Counted from the first letter of the stretch, positions 23,001 through 33,217 are shown. The stretch is DNA of 64,000 nucleotides from Beroe forskalii (GCA_011033025.1 WFMF01000177.1:186001-250000), one strand, 5' to 3'. Translations and numbers: made by a program. The notes: generated by a model not told the origin, from the sequence alone.

Positions 23001-26000
23001 CTCTCCAAGTACTTTATTATAGCCTTAGAAGGGATCCAAGTCGAGAGAATGGAAGGCTCCTGGGATGATAAGTTCAGCATCCTTATGTTGAGGAGGATGT
23101 ACAGAGTACATAGGCACCAAGATCGAATCTGTCTTCTGACTTTAATAGTTTTGAAATCACTCATTACGATGAATCAGATTCATACTAAACTTTATTTAAA
23201 TAAGATATTATGAGATGAGCATGAAGGATGAGTATCATCTGATTAAAGAGTGGGGGCACTTGAAGTTACCAGCCAATTCTTCTTTCTGCAATCATTTTAT
23301 GTTGTATTTCTCCCGGGACTCATCTGACAAGAATGATCACTTTGACTTTCCTCTTGTCGAAGAGAAGCCCTCTCTTTGAGGGTAGGGCAGTCTTATTAAT
23401 ACGGTTCACGGTGGATTTGAGCAAGGGGGAGGATCTCTGTGCTATGGGTTCACTTTCCATTCAGCCTGTTCATGATGTTTTGGTGACTTTCTGTATCACA
23501 TATCTGAGTATCTGCTTGAATTTGTGCTGTGTGGTAAAAGCCAAGGTATCATTGCATAGCAATCAACGAGTGGTCATGTGGCACAGAACATTTGTGTATG
23601 CAGTGCCACGGTGAACATTTTACATCAAATAACTGTACCAACGTGTAATCTGCCGGCCATGTGACGTCACCAAACATTCCTACGCACTACAAAAGACTAA
23701 AAGATGACGTAAATGGTGGATTGCTATAATACTATAATGCGCCAATGTTATTAATGCTTTGAAAATGGTTTTGAATATGATAAGAGAGCTTATAACTTTA
23801 TGAGGATGAGCTTCAAACCGTCTTGTGAGGACTTACCGACCCAAAGCTTGAACTCTTGAAGTATTACTGTATCAAAGATACGATATTTGTAATTCATCCT
23901 GCCTATAGTCACACAAACAAACTCGGTGATCTGAAAAATGTATAAGGCGAGCGGAGTTTGAACCCACAACCTCCTGATTGCCGGTTAGGTGCTCTACCAA
24001 TTGAGCTATCTCCCCCCTACTTTCAGTCATATCTCGATCGCTTATATATATGGCTAACAGATCTATGCACTGCTATTATATATCAGTTAAATCATTTTTT
24101 AGGTCACCGACTTTGTATGTGTGACTACAGGCAAGGTGAATTACAAATACAAACCAAGCATTGGCATGTAATTTGCCAAGGTATCATATAGATAATATTG
24201 TTGTTACACACTACATGCAGGTATATCTCGTTGAAAAGGACAGGTATATGTACCAAGAATGCCATATACTCATATAAAGAATTATCGGAGATAGGATACT
24301 TGTAACACTGTATTACAATAGCGTTATCAATTATTTCATTCATGTCAATGGAGATAGGATACTAATTCATCAATTCTGGTTTCCTAACTCCAGAATAAAC
24401 TAAGTTATTTTTGCAGATTATGGTGAACAGGGATCCTAAGGTACTATAGGATTGTATTTCACTCACCAAAATTTGGCAATGGATTTACGATATTTTTTAA
24501 CTTCAATTTTTAGGCCTAAAATGACATATTTGAGTATGGAATCGATTCCAAAGGGTGGAGGGGCCTCCAGAGAGGCCGTGGACAAAAGTTGGAGATAGGA
24601 TTGTTTTGCACTCAGCTTTTTTTGCACTCAGTCGACGAAATAATATTTCAACAGTTATAGGTTGAAATTTAGGAATCACAATATTGAAAAAAATATAGCA
24701 ATATCTAATCATGTAATCTTATTGAGGAAGTAGTAAAGATGTGTCACAGATTAAAACCAACAGAAGTAACTAGCATGTTGCTTTCTCATGATGCTAAATT
24801 TCGTTGGGAACCTAGCAAAAATAGGATTGTCAGGTTTGACGAATTTGCTGATGAACTTGCGGCTAAATTTGCTGTTGTAGCATGGGATGTGGACCCTAGC
24901 GTGGCAAATCAATCCAAAGTTGAATTGTTTACCCTTTGTGCTGGACCTAGCTTGAGGGACTTTATCAACTCTAAACTTGCTGAACAGCCTGGTATTCTAT
25001 TCAGTGACCTTGTGAAGTGCGTTAGGAAGATGCTTGTCAAATGTACTCCCCCGTTGGTTCAACTTGCCAAACTCATGGCCAACCAGCAGGGGTCGGCCGA
25101 GTCATTCGAAGTATTTTTCAATCGAGTCCATGAGGATGCTAAGTCTATCAGCTGGGAAAATCTGGATTCCTCAAACATCAAGAATACTGTCATTGCTACC
25201 ATATTAGCGAGTAATTCAACTAATCCTTATGTGAAAGGACACTGTTTGTCAGTACGAGATGTAAACACGATCAAGTTAGAAGACATCAAAAGCACTGCAC
25301 TGGAGTATGAAGCTAAGAACCCCCTGCCTTCCACTTTCCCATCTCGAAGCAGTCGCTCCCTGTTTGGAAATACTGTTAGCAATGCAGCACCTTCCAATGG
25401 CCCAAGTCTTTTGTTTGGCAGTTGTAACAGTAACAGTGCTCCTTCCTTTGGAAGTTCGACTCAGAATTCTAATGCCACAAGTTCAGGTTTCACCTTCGGA
25501 GCGCCAACAACCACTTCAAACCAAGGTTCGTTTGAAGAACACAGGTTTAGTTCATTTGGCTCAACGCCAAGTTCCACTACACCCTTTGGCACTAGAAGCC
25601 AAAATATCTTTATGTCAAACCAGCCCGCTGCAGCACGAGAAAGCGAGGCTCAATCTAGTAATTCAAACTTGAGACCAGAGCTTGGATCAGAGGAACCAGA
25701 CCCAAAAAGGCAAAAGGCTGAATCTACTGAATAAAAAGGATCTGATATGGGTTAATGATATTGATCACAGATCAAGTTTAACTTACTGCTGCTGTACTTT
25801 ACGTATCCTTCATTTTTTAATATTTCCGCCTGTTTTAAAATAATAGTTTAATATTAAGTGCTACCGTTATCAGCATGCAATTTATTTTTTTGCAATCGCT
25901 GCACAATTTAGCATTCTACTGTAAATGAATTCACTTTCAATGCAATACTATATTATGATAAAATCGAGTTTTACTCGAGCACCACTGTTTGATAAAAATC

Positions 26001-26294
26001 ACTATTTGTTATTATTATACCTATTTGTAGTAAAAATTATGAATTTTTCAAACTGTTTTTCACTTTTTCTTGAATACTTTTTACTTAATCAATCATGAAT
26101 TTCTTACCAATATCTAGCGTTATGTTTCCTTGAGGCCCAAGCATGACACTCTCACGTGTAATCACAGCCTTTGAAGCAGCATCCTGGCTCAGGTCCAACA
26201 CAGCCACACATATTTTTTCACACAAAGCATACAAATCCTCGTCATTTAGAGGTCCTTTCAGGAGGTCTGGGACTTCATCCAAAGTGAACTCCAT
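17069..26294 (-). CDS. KIND-domain protein, multi-exon, C-terminus missing
   Basis: Minus-strand exons: 26294-26108, 19146-18997, 18246-18143, 17866-17800, 17461-17258, 17123 to about 17069. Exon 1 starts MEFTLDEVPDLLKGPLNDED and has the pattern of the KIND (kinase non-catalytic C-lobe) N-terminus, ending GPQGNITLDI. The next exon (NHVYSIGSILLWL.. then EMMKSEPGERPTLEIVSE) is the KIND C-terminal half, followed by ACKMILQRYQVMADEI. KIND domains occur in SPIRE, KNDC1, PTPN13 and FRMPD2, usually as protein-binding modules, and I cannot tell which. Exon 1 ends in phase 1 but the 19146 exon starts in phase 0, so an exon in the 7-kb intron is missing or unseen. Later exons are mutually in phase. The gene runs into the low-quality stretch at 17072 and no downstream exons are found. 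Its large intron contains RPP25-like, a transposon and the Gag-FG gene. Confidence 0.6.
18335..18894. mobile_element. PIF/Harbinger-like MITE, TAA TSD
   Basis: Terminal inverted repeats start GGGAGCCGTCACATATTACG and end CGTAATATGTGACAGCTCCC, flanked by TAA at 18332-18334 and 18895-18897. A three-base TWA duplication is the PIF/Harbinger signature. Polyguanine tracts (ggggggaggggg) lie subterminally on both sides and the element has no real ORF. It sits in a KIND-gene intron. A smaller element with related ends is at 33071-33217. Confidence 0.8.
19352..20663 (+). CDS. RPP25: RPP25/RPP25L-like Alba protein (RNase P/MRP subunit)
   Basis: Three exons, 19352-19499, 19727-19854 and 20274-20663, encode 221 residues. 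Donors are TCTG|GTATGT and AAA|GTAAGT, acceptors ATTCAG and CATTCAG, and all phases agree. The Alba fold signature is visible: SGIGGAINKAISTAEVLK at about 50-67, LHQTNNIYFVNITEIW at about 73-88, and the RPP25-type continuation IPAISITLQLDEPTVKSLGYQAPN at about 103-126. The tail is very basic then acidic (KPKFKKFRPRPKEKEE, KDRRKKKRN), as expected for an RNA-binding subunit. In animals RPP25 pairs with RPP20 on the RNase P and MRP RNAs in the nucleus. The gene lies antisense inside the largest KIND-gene intron. RPP25 and RPP25L cannot be separated from sequence alone. Confidence 0.75.
20664..21384. other. Intronic/intergenic, no gene seen
   Basis: AT-rich 3' flank of the RPP25-like gene, still inside the KIND-gene intron. 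taataaag near 20811 is a possible polyadenylation signal. Nothing else recognised. Confidence 0.5.
23884..24147. mobile_element. MITE with about 57-bp inverted repeats around a tRNA-like core
   Basis: The left arm 23884-23940 (gcctatagtcacacaaacaa..) recurs inverted at about 24090-24147 (..gtgactacaggc). Copy 1 of the host transposon lacks the insertion. The core holds the tRNA-like sequence at 23944-24015 (minus). Confidence 0.7.
23944..24015 (-). tRNA. tRNA-like sequence or pseudo-tRNA inside a MITE
   Basis: On the minus strand a 72-nt cloverleaf can be drawn: acceptor GGGGAGA with TCGCCTT (one A/G mismatch, two G-U pairs), D arm GCTC-AATTGGTA-GAGC, anticodon arm CCTAA-CCGGCAA-TCAGG (one mismatch) and T arm GTGGG-TTCAAAC-TCCGC. 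The apparent anticodon is GGC (alanine), but position 33 is C instead of the invariant U. The mismatches make a working tRNA unlikely. Its place between inverted repeats suggests a captured or tRNA-derived promoter unit. Confidence 0.55.
24739..25734 (+). CDS. Intronless Gag-like protein with FG-nucleoporin-like C-terminus
   Basis: A single 331-residue ORF with good codon structure. Residues about 15-193 are helical and resemble a retrotransposon Gag/capsid region: a short-repeat-free fold with FTLCAGPSLRDFI, then SAESFEVFFNRVHEDAKSI and a TLxDIKxxALEYE-like end. This is a pattern match, not a proven homology. Residues about 196-290 are Ser/Thr/Asn/Gln-rich with six FG dipeptides (209, 226, 237, 253, 273, 283; LFG, SFG, FTFG and PFG contexts), like an FG-nucleoporin repeat domain. 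The C-terminus has KRQK, a possible nuclear localisation signal. No zinc knuckle, protease or reverse transcriptase follows, and AATAAA overlaps the stop. It lies in the KIND-gene intron, antisense to it, next to a DNA transposon. It could be a domesticated Gag or an FG-containing retroelement Gag. Confidence 0.6.
   Translation: MCHRLKPTEVTSMLLSHDAKFRWEPSKNRIVRFDEFADELAAKFAVVAWDVDPSVANQSKVELFTLCAGPSLRDFINSKLAEQPGILFSDLVKCVRKMLVKCTPPLVQLAKLMANQQGSAESFEVFFNRVHEDAKSISWENLDSSNIKNTVIATILASNSTNPYVKGHCLSVRDVNTIKLEDIKSTALEYEAKNPLPSTFPSRSSRSLFGNTVSNAAPSNGPSLLFGSCNSNSAPSFGSSTQNSNATSSGFTFGAPTTTSNQGSFEEHRFSSFGSTPSSTTPFGTRSQNIFMSNQPAAARESEAQSSNSNLRPELGSEEPDPKRQKAESTE
25735..26107. other. KIND intron 1 proximal part, no gene seen
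   Basis: AT-rich, with aataaa-type signals just after the Gag-FG ORF. No exon recognised. Confidence 0.5.
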
Positions 26295-27082
26295 CGAGTA
26301 TATCTAAAATAAAGTTAATCGAACTTGGATAATGTGAGAATGTGTGCTTCAATTGCTCAATAAATTCAATAGGAATGACCCCACTGAAACGTGTCTGTAT
26401 GTCCCTTCACTTTATTCACAATTCAACAAATCACAAATTTGTTAAAGCTTCAAAACAAAGTACGAAACTATCAACATACAAATGTTCTTGAGAATTAGAG
26501 TTTGGGTGTGATAAGTCGATACATAATCCGAGGTGTAGCGAGAACCACCACGACAGGTGGCATGTTACCATGGTTACTCTCCTTCACTTAGCCTACTTTC
26601 TCATCCTAGTACGGCGTAAGCTAGTAATCAGGTGGAAAGTTTGTGTTTTCACGAATATAGTTGACAGATAAATTGTAGGCACCTACCTATGTGCTCAATC
26701 TTTGTACAATACTATGCTCTTTGAAATATATAATTGGACACTGATTAATTATGTAAGTATCAAATATCACACCGCTTTCAACCATCTAGCTTCTCTTTCA
26801 TTCCCTAATACCTACTCAGTTGAGCCATTGTTAATAACCGCCTAGTATAATCTTACATAACATTCAAACTGTAACGATCAGAATATGTCAAGATGTAACT
26901 AGGCACTGGCCTAAGTCTTAGAATGATTTTTCATGCTTTGAGCTTCACTAAGAATTATCTAATTATATCGTAATTGTTGCTTTCCAGATCCAGGCAACTT
27001 AGTACTAACATACTAACATTTAACAACACTGACCCCCTGTAGCTAAGCATGATGTGAACTTCACCTAGAACGCCTCCTGACT
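26295..27082. promoter_or_regulatory. Divergent promoter region between KIND gene and 27083 gene
   Basis: 788 bp separating two divergently transcribed start codons. No repeat or exon is seen, so both promoters should lie here. Inference from layout; no TATA box or initiator can be assigned with confidence. Confidence 0.45.
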
Positions 27083-29509
27083 ATGGCATCTTTACGGGGG
27101 TTGTGTCGTGCACCTTTGCTCTGCAACTTGATCTGTGGTAAGTTTGATAACGATTACGTCAGTGTTACATTGCACGCCTGTATGTGAAGTTCAGACTTGT
27201 CTGTTATCAGTTCTGTAGAATACTGTATCAGCTATCAACTTCTGCAGTTTGGCTTTGTAACTCAATACAAGTAAGAATTAAGAAAGTTATAATACACAAC
27301 GAGGGGTTAAGCACTTATGCAATCATTCATTTTCCATGAATTCGATATCGAGTAAATTAGTGAGCTATGAAGTACTACCGATTCTTTACTTCTATAGGGT
27401 ATCGCGGCTTAGCCTCTAAAGTTACAACGGATGATGGAGTAAGAAATATTATTGGAATGAGAATTCCCATACCAGAAGAAATCAAGTTCCAGCTGAGACA
27501 GGAATATGAATCTAACGCAGACCTCAAAAAGTTAGATACTTTGAAATACTTCGCTTATTGTCATAATATAGTACTGAAAATAATTTTTCGGTCTGTCGGA
27601 TCTTTATCGAATTGACTATTGTATTATTGTATGATCGTTGATTGTAAAACCAGGTACTACCCCGAAACCACACGAACCCACCCAAATAGCCTCAAAAGGG
27701 CCTGTTTGGGGGCGATTACATCCCAAAACCCCATTAAGCAGTTTAGACCCAAGACATTAAAGCGGGGTCGTTGAGGGTGGTTTTGGTTTCGGGTAGTTTC
27801 GAATGGGTTCGGTTGGTATTTGATGGGTCGGGGGCCGTTTTAGGTTTGGGCTGGTTTTAAGTAGGTTTGTGTGGTTTCAGTGGGTTCGGGTGTAACGATT
27901 TGAAATGCATTTTAACGTCGTTTTGCACTTTCAGAGTTGTTGAGAGTAACATGGAAGCTAGCAGGGTATTTAGCATTGACTTCGGTGATAAGAACGACAT
28001 CTTCAACCTCAAACTCTACGAATTGTACGCTAAGTTTCTCGAATTTGATAAAACTGAGAGAACCCCGCAGAAAGATGGATGGAATAATGACGTCGATACC
28101 GGTATACCCATGGCAAAAGATAAACGCGCTAAGCGAGGTTCGTAATTTTGTAAATTCGCACATTTTTAGACGAGGTTGTTGATAATGAAACCGACTAAAA
28201 TTGAACTGTTGCACCTCTTCTCAGACCCTTCCCACACTCTCTCTCCAGCCAAAGTTCCGTAATTGCACTGCCTCACCCACATACCACTTGAGCATTAAAC
28301 CACGTTTAACCCTCTAATGCTCCTCATCTTCGTGTTTAACCCCTTGACATCCTCAGTTGCGGTGTGCCATGTTAAGATGGACCACCTCAAGGGTCAAGAT
28401 GGAGTACAACCCTGAAAACCTGCGAGGCCCGCAGATGAAGTACCACCCGCACATGGAGATGCGAGGTGAGCGGTGGCAGCGACTCATGCGGCAAGGCAGG
28501 GAGGAGGTGATCTGGCTCAAGGGCAACTACGTGAGGATGAAGCAGGTGGAGAAGGCCAAGAAACTGGGGAACAGATACGACTCTTACTACGTGTACAACA
28601 AGGAGAAGATACAGAACCTCCGACTTGTGCACTCCAGGTAAGCTGCACTCTGTGTAAAACTCTGGTATTCTGGCGTGTTGCCAATTATACCATTCTACAT
28701 GATGGTTTGTGGTGTGATTTGCTCTGTGATTGTTGCCCTGTTAGTGTGGACCGTGGATTTTACGGTGCTACGTAGATGTGTGATTTGTGCACTGACGCAC
28801 TGTGGCATCTGCCGTGTCGAGATAGTGCACTGTGATGACAATACTGACTTCCCACAGGAACAATTTCTTCTTCCGGTACGTGTACTACGACAGTGAGAGC
28901 GATGTTCCGGTGGAGCTCCATGGCAAAGAAGCAGGGCAGATGGACCGGTGGAGTGAGTTGAAGGAGGAGAGGGATGCTTTGTTGAGGGACATCGAGTTAG
29001 GAGACATCCTCAAGTACAGACACATCATCAACTCCTTGGGAATTACCCCCATATTCATACCCACTCACAAGGTATTGTGGGATTGTGGTATTACAGAAAT
29101 ACATTGATAAAGTGATAACATGATGGTACAATGATATTATGGTATATAAAACTATCTATGACTTTTGTTCATGATGCTGATATTTATGTTCTATTCACAC
29201 AAAGCCATTCCCCTGGCAGCAGTGTTAAAACCCCCACTCCCATTTCAGCTGCCTAAGCCTAAGTGGTTCCGGAATCATGCTATCTCTGCTCTGAATGCAG
29301 CCGAAGTTGAAAGGATGCGGGAAAAGAGAAAACACGGAGCTGTCTCTGTGGAAGAGGAACAAGAAGCTACCATCCCCGGCCGACCTACCAAGTTCAATGA
29401 ACTCATTGCTGGGTGGACCAGGGCTGACCAAAACGTCAGGGTCGGCACAGACTTCCACTTTGGTGTTCCCGAGACAACAAGAGATCCGATACCTCTAGTG
29501 TCTGAATGA
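27083..29509 (+). CDS. Multi-exon protein of unknown family, possibly mitochondrial
   Basis: Exons 27083-27137, 27398-27590, 27935-28137 (or to 28143), then from 28357 or about 28390 to 28637, 28858-29071 and 29249-29509. Most junctions agree in phase. The junction into the 28.4-kb exon does not: the best acceptor (CCTCAG at 28356) needs phase 0 and the preceding donor gives phase 1 or 2. So this may be two genes, the first ending at the TAA after KRAKRGS (28143-28145) and the second starting at MEYNPENL (28399). The N-terminus MASLRGLCRAPLLCNLICGY then RGLASK is basic and hydroxylated with few acids, like a mitochondrial presequence. The body is rich in Lys, Arg, Trp and Tyr (RWQRLMRQGREEVIWLKGNY, NNFFFRYVYYDSES) and the tail is LPKPKWFRNHAIS... 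A mitoribosomal or other organellar protein is possible, but I recognise no family. Confidence 0.55.
27655..27893. repeat. Intronic foldback repeat
   Basis: C-rich left half (accccgaaaccacacgaacc) and G-rich right half (ggtttgtgtggtttcagtgg) are inverted copies. About 240 bp in the intron between the exons ending 27590 and starting 27935. Confidence 0.6.
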
Positions 29510-29827
29510 AGCTATACATCCTTCAATCCTAACAAATATCTTTCTTGATTTCTTAGCGTTTAGCTGGTGAAATACGTGCCTTGTACTTTTGATGATACCC
29601 ATCCAAATTTCTAATGATCTGTCCAATTTCTTGATATATTTCTCTGTTCATTAACTTATTGACTTATCAACTTGAATTATTTATTCGGCTCTTGAATTTA
29701 TAGTTTTATTGCCATAAATGAACATAATATCATTTGATCCTGTCTTATTAAAGTCTATAACGTGACCATCCAGACATTTTTTGGAATTTTAAGGTGAAAA
29801 GGATATCAATAACAGCTAGATAAATGT
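29510..29827. other. 3' flank, no gene seen
   Basis: AT-rich spacer between the 27083-29509 gene and the right arm of the inverted duplication. Nothing recognised. Confidence 0.5.
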
Positions 29828-30045
29828 TATCCTATTATCATCTCATTTTAACTTTTTAAGTTCCATATTTTAATCAGAAAAATCGATTAATTGGCCCCAT
29901 ATTTAAAAATTTAATTATACTGAAGAGAAGGTCATCTGACCAAGATTGAAACTCAAATAAAGCTTCAACTCTCTCTGTGTGAAGCATACAGTAAGTATGC
30001 TTGAGTTAAAATTTAATCGTTTGACCCTTTTGAGGCCAAGTAGTC

Positions 30046-31398
30046 ATGGCTGTTAATGTTGAAGTTTGGAATGTGGGTGTGGCAAGTGTTGTATTGATGC
30101 TCCTGTATGCCACTTGTTCTACTGGCTTCACTATGCTCAATGCATCATTGGCAGACAGCAGCAAGACGGGCATGGATTCCAAACTCGGATATATGTGCTC
30201 GAGCATTTACAGTTTCGTTTCACTTGGAGGTTCCCTCATTGCTCCTTTCTTGATTGTTAATCCAGCCAGATTTGTCTTATTCTGTTCCTCCCTGCTCTAT
30301 GTGCCGTTTTACATCGGAGTGATATTTCTTGACAAGATAGCAATTATCTGTGGATCAGTTGTAACAGGGGTCGGAGATGGTGTCATGTGGATTGCAGTAT
30401 ACGACTACATTGTAAGGGTATCAAGAAAAGAGAACTTAGTGAGGAACATGAGCTACTTCGTTTTTGTATCAAGTTTTGCTGGATTACTTGGTTATCTTAT
30501 AAATTACTTCAACATTGAGGATCCAACAAAAATAACGGATTCTACACGTCTTCGTATATTCAGTATCTTTGCTGCTATTGCAATATTTGCTGGATTTTTG
30601 GCATTGCTGGGTCTCAAGGAAATGCCTCCATCGGATGATTGTGATAGAAGTTCAGTAGCGTCTGACTCTGCAGTACAAACGCTTCTTAGTACAAATTCTG
30701 ATGAGGAAAATGAAGAAGAACACTCAGTTGTCGATCTACCTCGGCCCCAAAGTAAGCTTGGAAGGCTACTTAAGTTTATCCTAAGCCCAGCAACTCTGGC
30801 ACTGATGACCACTACAATAGTTGCCAGCATATGCTTCTGTTGGGTTGAGATTCTCTGTACCTGCATCAGGAACACGTTCTCCAACAGACACCTGATACCC
30901 ATCTTCGGCATTATCCTCGGCTCCAGTAAGGTGATAATATGCGGTATATGGAACAAGATCTCCTCCCTTTTAGGATACAAAGTGATGATTTATGTCACAT
31001 CAATCACTTTGTTATCATGGCTGACCATTATCCTCCTAATGTTTCCTCCGCTGTCTGTCCATGACAAAAGTGATGCTTCCGATGCCCTTGTTCCACTGGG
31101 GCAATGGGCGGTCTTCTTGTTGGGACTCCTCATAGGATTCTCCAGCACCTGCAATGACCTGCTGACCCAGTTGTCTTGTGGAACTTGCTCTAAGACACAC
31201 AAGGTTATGCAGGGTTTCCAACCAGGTCTCCTTTTCAGCGTGAGAGCTATCTTCTGGAGTTCTACAAGTGCCACTGTCTTTGCTTTGGTATCCTACATGA
31301 ACCTCTACCTCTTAGTTAGCATAACATTCGCTGGCTTGATTGTTAACCACTTTTTGTTCATGCACGTTTTACTTGAGTTTTTCCCCACTGAACAGTGA
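30046..31398 (+). CDS. UNC-93-like multi-pass membrane protein (MFS), intact copy
   Basis: A single-exon ORF of 450 residues. Hydropathy suggests two groups of membrane segments (about 11-33, 44-66, 73-92, 98-120, 137-158 and 178-200; then about 247-268, 280-300, 307-333, 350-371, 389-410 and 417-440). They are separated by an acidic cytoplasmic loop (SDEENEEEHSVVD, about 228-240) as in major-facilitator proteins. GVGDGVMWIAVYDYIVRVS at about 122-140 matches the UNC-93 family pattern of a Gly-rich turn before a TM helix. The family includes UNC93A/B1 and worm unc-93, a K+-channel regulator or TLR chaperone; the substrate or partner here is unknown. The ATG sits after a conserved 5' flank shared with the broken copy. 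Being intronless among intron-rich genes hints at retroposition before the duplication. Confidence 0.65.
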   Translation: MAVNVEVWNVGVASVVLMLLYATCSTGFTMLNASLADSSKTGMDSKLGYMCSSIYSFVSLGGSLIAPFLIVNPARFVLFCSSLLYVPFYIGVIFLDKIAIICGSVVTGVGDGVMWIAVYDYIVRVSRKENLVRNMSYFVFVSSFAGLLGYLINYFNIEDPTKITDSTRLRIFSIFAAIAIFAGFLALLGLKEMPPSDDCDRSSVASDSAVQTLLSTNSDEENEEEHSVVDLPRPQSKLGRLLKFILSPATLALMTTTIVASICFCWVEILCTCIRNTFSNRHLIPIFGIILGSSKVIICGIWNKISSLLGYKVMIYVTSITLLSWLTIILLMFPPLSVHDKSDASDALVPLGQWAVFLLGLLIGFSSTCNDLLTQLSCGTCSKTHKVMQGFQPGLLFSVRAIFWSSTSATVFALVSYMNLYLLVSITFAGLIVNHFLFMHVLLEFFPTEQ

Positions 31399-31537
31399 AG
31401 ATGTATACAAGTTAGTGTAATGTGTATAATTTCTAGATTTTTTACCAATTGCAAATGTTTTGTTTATTGAAATATAAGTTTATAATGATTAAGAACTAGA
31501 TTTCAGAACCATCAATACTAAATCATTTGAATTTTTT

Positions 31538-32486
31538 CCCTCCCCATTGGCCTATTTGTGAATACAAAAAGGCAAATGAGAGGGTTGGCAGAGATCGTGG
31601 TTTGGGAAGGTGAGAAATAGGATATGTGTATATCAGGTCCAGTTTTGCAATACAACTACTGTAATTTCTGGAAAGTGCCCGGATTGCTCCTTTATAATAT
31701 CAGTCGCGAAAATGTCCCTCCCTCCCTCCGTCCCTCCGTCCCCATGTCACATAAATCTTCAAAATAACGAATTTCTTAATTCATGGAGCTGTCAGTTGTC
31801 AAAAGTATAAATCTTGTAGGTTGATCTGGCCCATCCGTGCCGCATGCTCGAACTCCAAAATTAAATTGTGAAAATTTCTAAATTTGATTAGGCTGTTGAA
31901 GAATTCGTGTCTTAAAAAGTTAAAATCTTAGGAGTGAGTTGGGCGGTAGATTTGAGGAAAAGGCTTCGGTTTTGTTCTAGAATTAGTACCAAATGCAAAA
32001 CCTTTAGAGTTTCTGCTGGATTCGACTAAGTTTGAGAAATACTTTTCGCTGTGAAAGACAAATATTGCTTTTTGGAACAAGAGACAGCATTGAAATAGAA
32101 AACACAAGCACGAAATTTGAAAGTCAGATAAAAAGTGATATCAACTTAGTATAAACATTCAAGAAAATACATTGCGTGAATAAACGCTGACACAATTTGA
32201 TGCGAAACGTAAACCAATTCAACAAAATGGCGCGAAATCTACAACGAACTGTGTGCAACAACGAACGCGCGCGCAAGAATTTTAGAAGAAATGGCACGTG
32301 CCAATTCTTGTTCTCGGTGGTCGCGCGCAGCACGTGCATCGGAACAGCATTTATACTCTTACTACGACTGCGTTTTGTATTATGATGCTAAGGTTACATC
32401 AAGCATCGCGGGGGAGGGAAATTAAGCGCCTGCATACGGCCTACGGGAACAACAACAATTGTGTCGGTGCAGGCGCAATTCTTGTT
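31538..32486. other. Segment present only in right duplication arm
   Basis: About 950 bp interrupt the homology with the left arm between gaatttttt and atacttttat. It contains ccctccctccgtccctccgt (31718-31741) and a cgcgcg-rich patch (32220-32330). No inverted termini or clear target duplication, so it is either an insertion here or a deletion on the left. No gene recognised. Confidence 0.6.
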
Positions 32487-33070
32487 TATACTTTTATTTA
32501 TAAAACTTGTAAATAGATGTAATACCATAATTATGTTTTTGATTTGATTTATAAGTGTACATAATTTTTGATATGATTGTATGTTTTTTTAAATTATTAG
32601 AAGTTTGTTACAACTCTTTTTTAATTGCTGAAAACTTTATTAAATTATTACCGTTTTAATTATGTCTAATTTTCAGACACTTTTTACATACCAAAATTCC
32701 AAATTTACTTATGTTATATGCTCCGTTTTTACTTTTTAATTTCTGTTTAATTTTAGGAAAATAAGTATCTATATTAGAAACTCTGTTTTTCACTGCTCAA
32801 TGGATCTTCTTGATCTGCTAAGTTGATGGTCAGTACCAGTTGAAGACCATTATAATTGCTTTCCTCACACTTACACTTTTACACTTTTTAAGAGGTATTA
32901 GGGATTAACACGGCCGCTGATCCATCTGAGAACCACAATCAAAAATGTTTTTTGTAAACCCCCATTGATCTACAAATTGTATGGCTTACATTTCACTTTT
33001 GAAGTATGCAAATATTATCAAATTTGAAAGTAAATCATAAACTCATGAAATTGTGAAATGAAAGGAATAA

Positions 33071-33217
33071 GGATCGTTCACATATTACGTAATCACCTAG
33101 GGAGGGGGGTTCCGAATGATGACGTTACATTTTCTTGTAACAAATACAGCTACTGTAAACTTGATTACGAGGGGTTAAAATTTGTTAAAAATTGATTCTG
33201 TTATACGTGAACGATCT
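33071..33217. mobile_element. Short MITE related to the 18335 element
   Basis: The ends GGATCGTTCACATATTACGT and ATACGTGAACGATCT are inverted. Absent from the left duplication arm, which supplies the empty site. Core motif cacatattacgt is shared with the Harbinger-like MITE at 18335-18894. Confidence 0.65.

Larger units (their letters stand above)
21385..24637 (+). mobile_element. Large DNA transposon copy 2, 4-bp TSD AAAT
   Basis: Same ends as the element at 1737-7576 (left CGCCGGCCTATTGCAAAAAA, right ending TTTGCACTCAGTCGACG), flanked by AAAT at 21381-21384 and 24638-24641. It is shorter because it lacks the two elements nested in copy 1, but it carries its own tRNA-bearing palindromic insertion near 23884-24147. 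No transposase ORF. It lies in the KIND-gene intron, ending 97 bp before the Gag-FG ORF. Confidence 0.85.

Noticed and set aside
23944..24015. Functional tRNA-Ala(GGC)
   Set aside because: C at position 33 and mismatches in the acceptor and anticodon stems; it lies inside a MITE. Kept only as a tRNA-like sequence.
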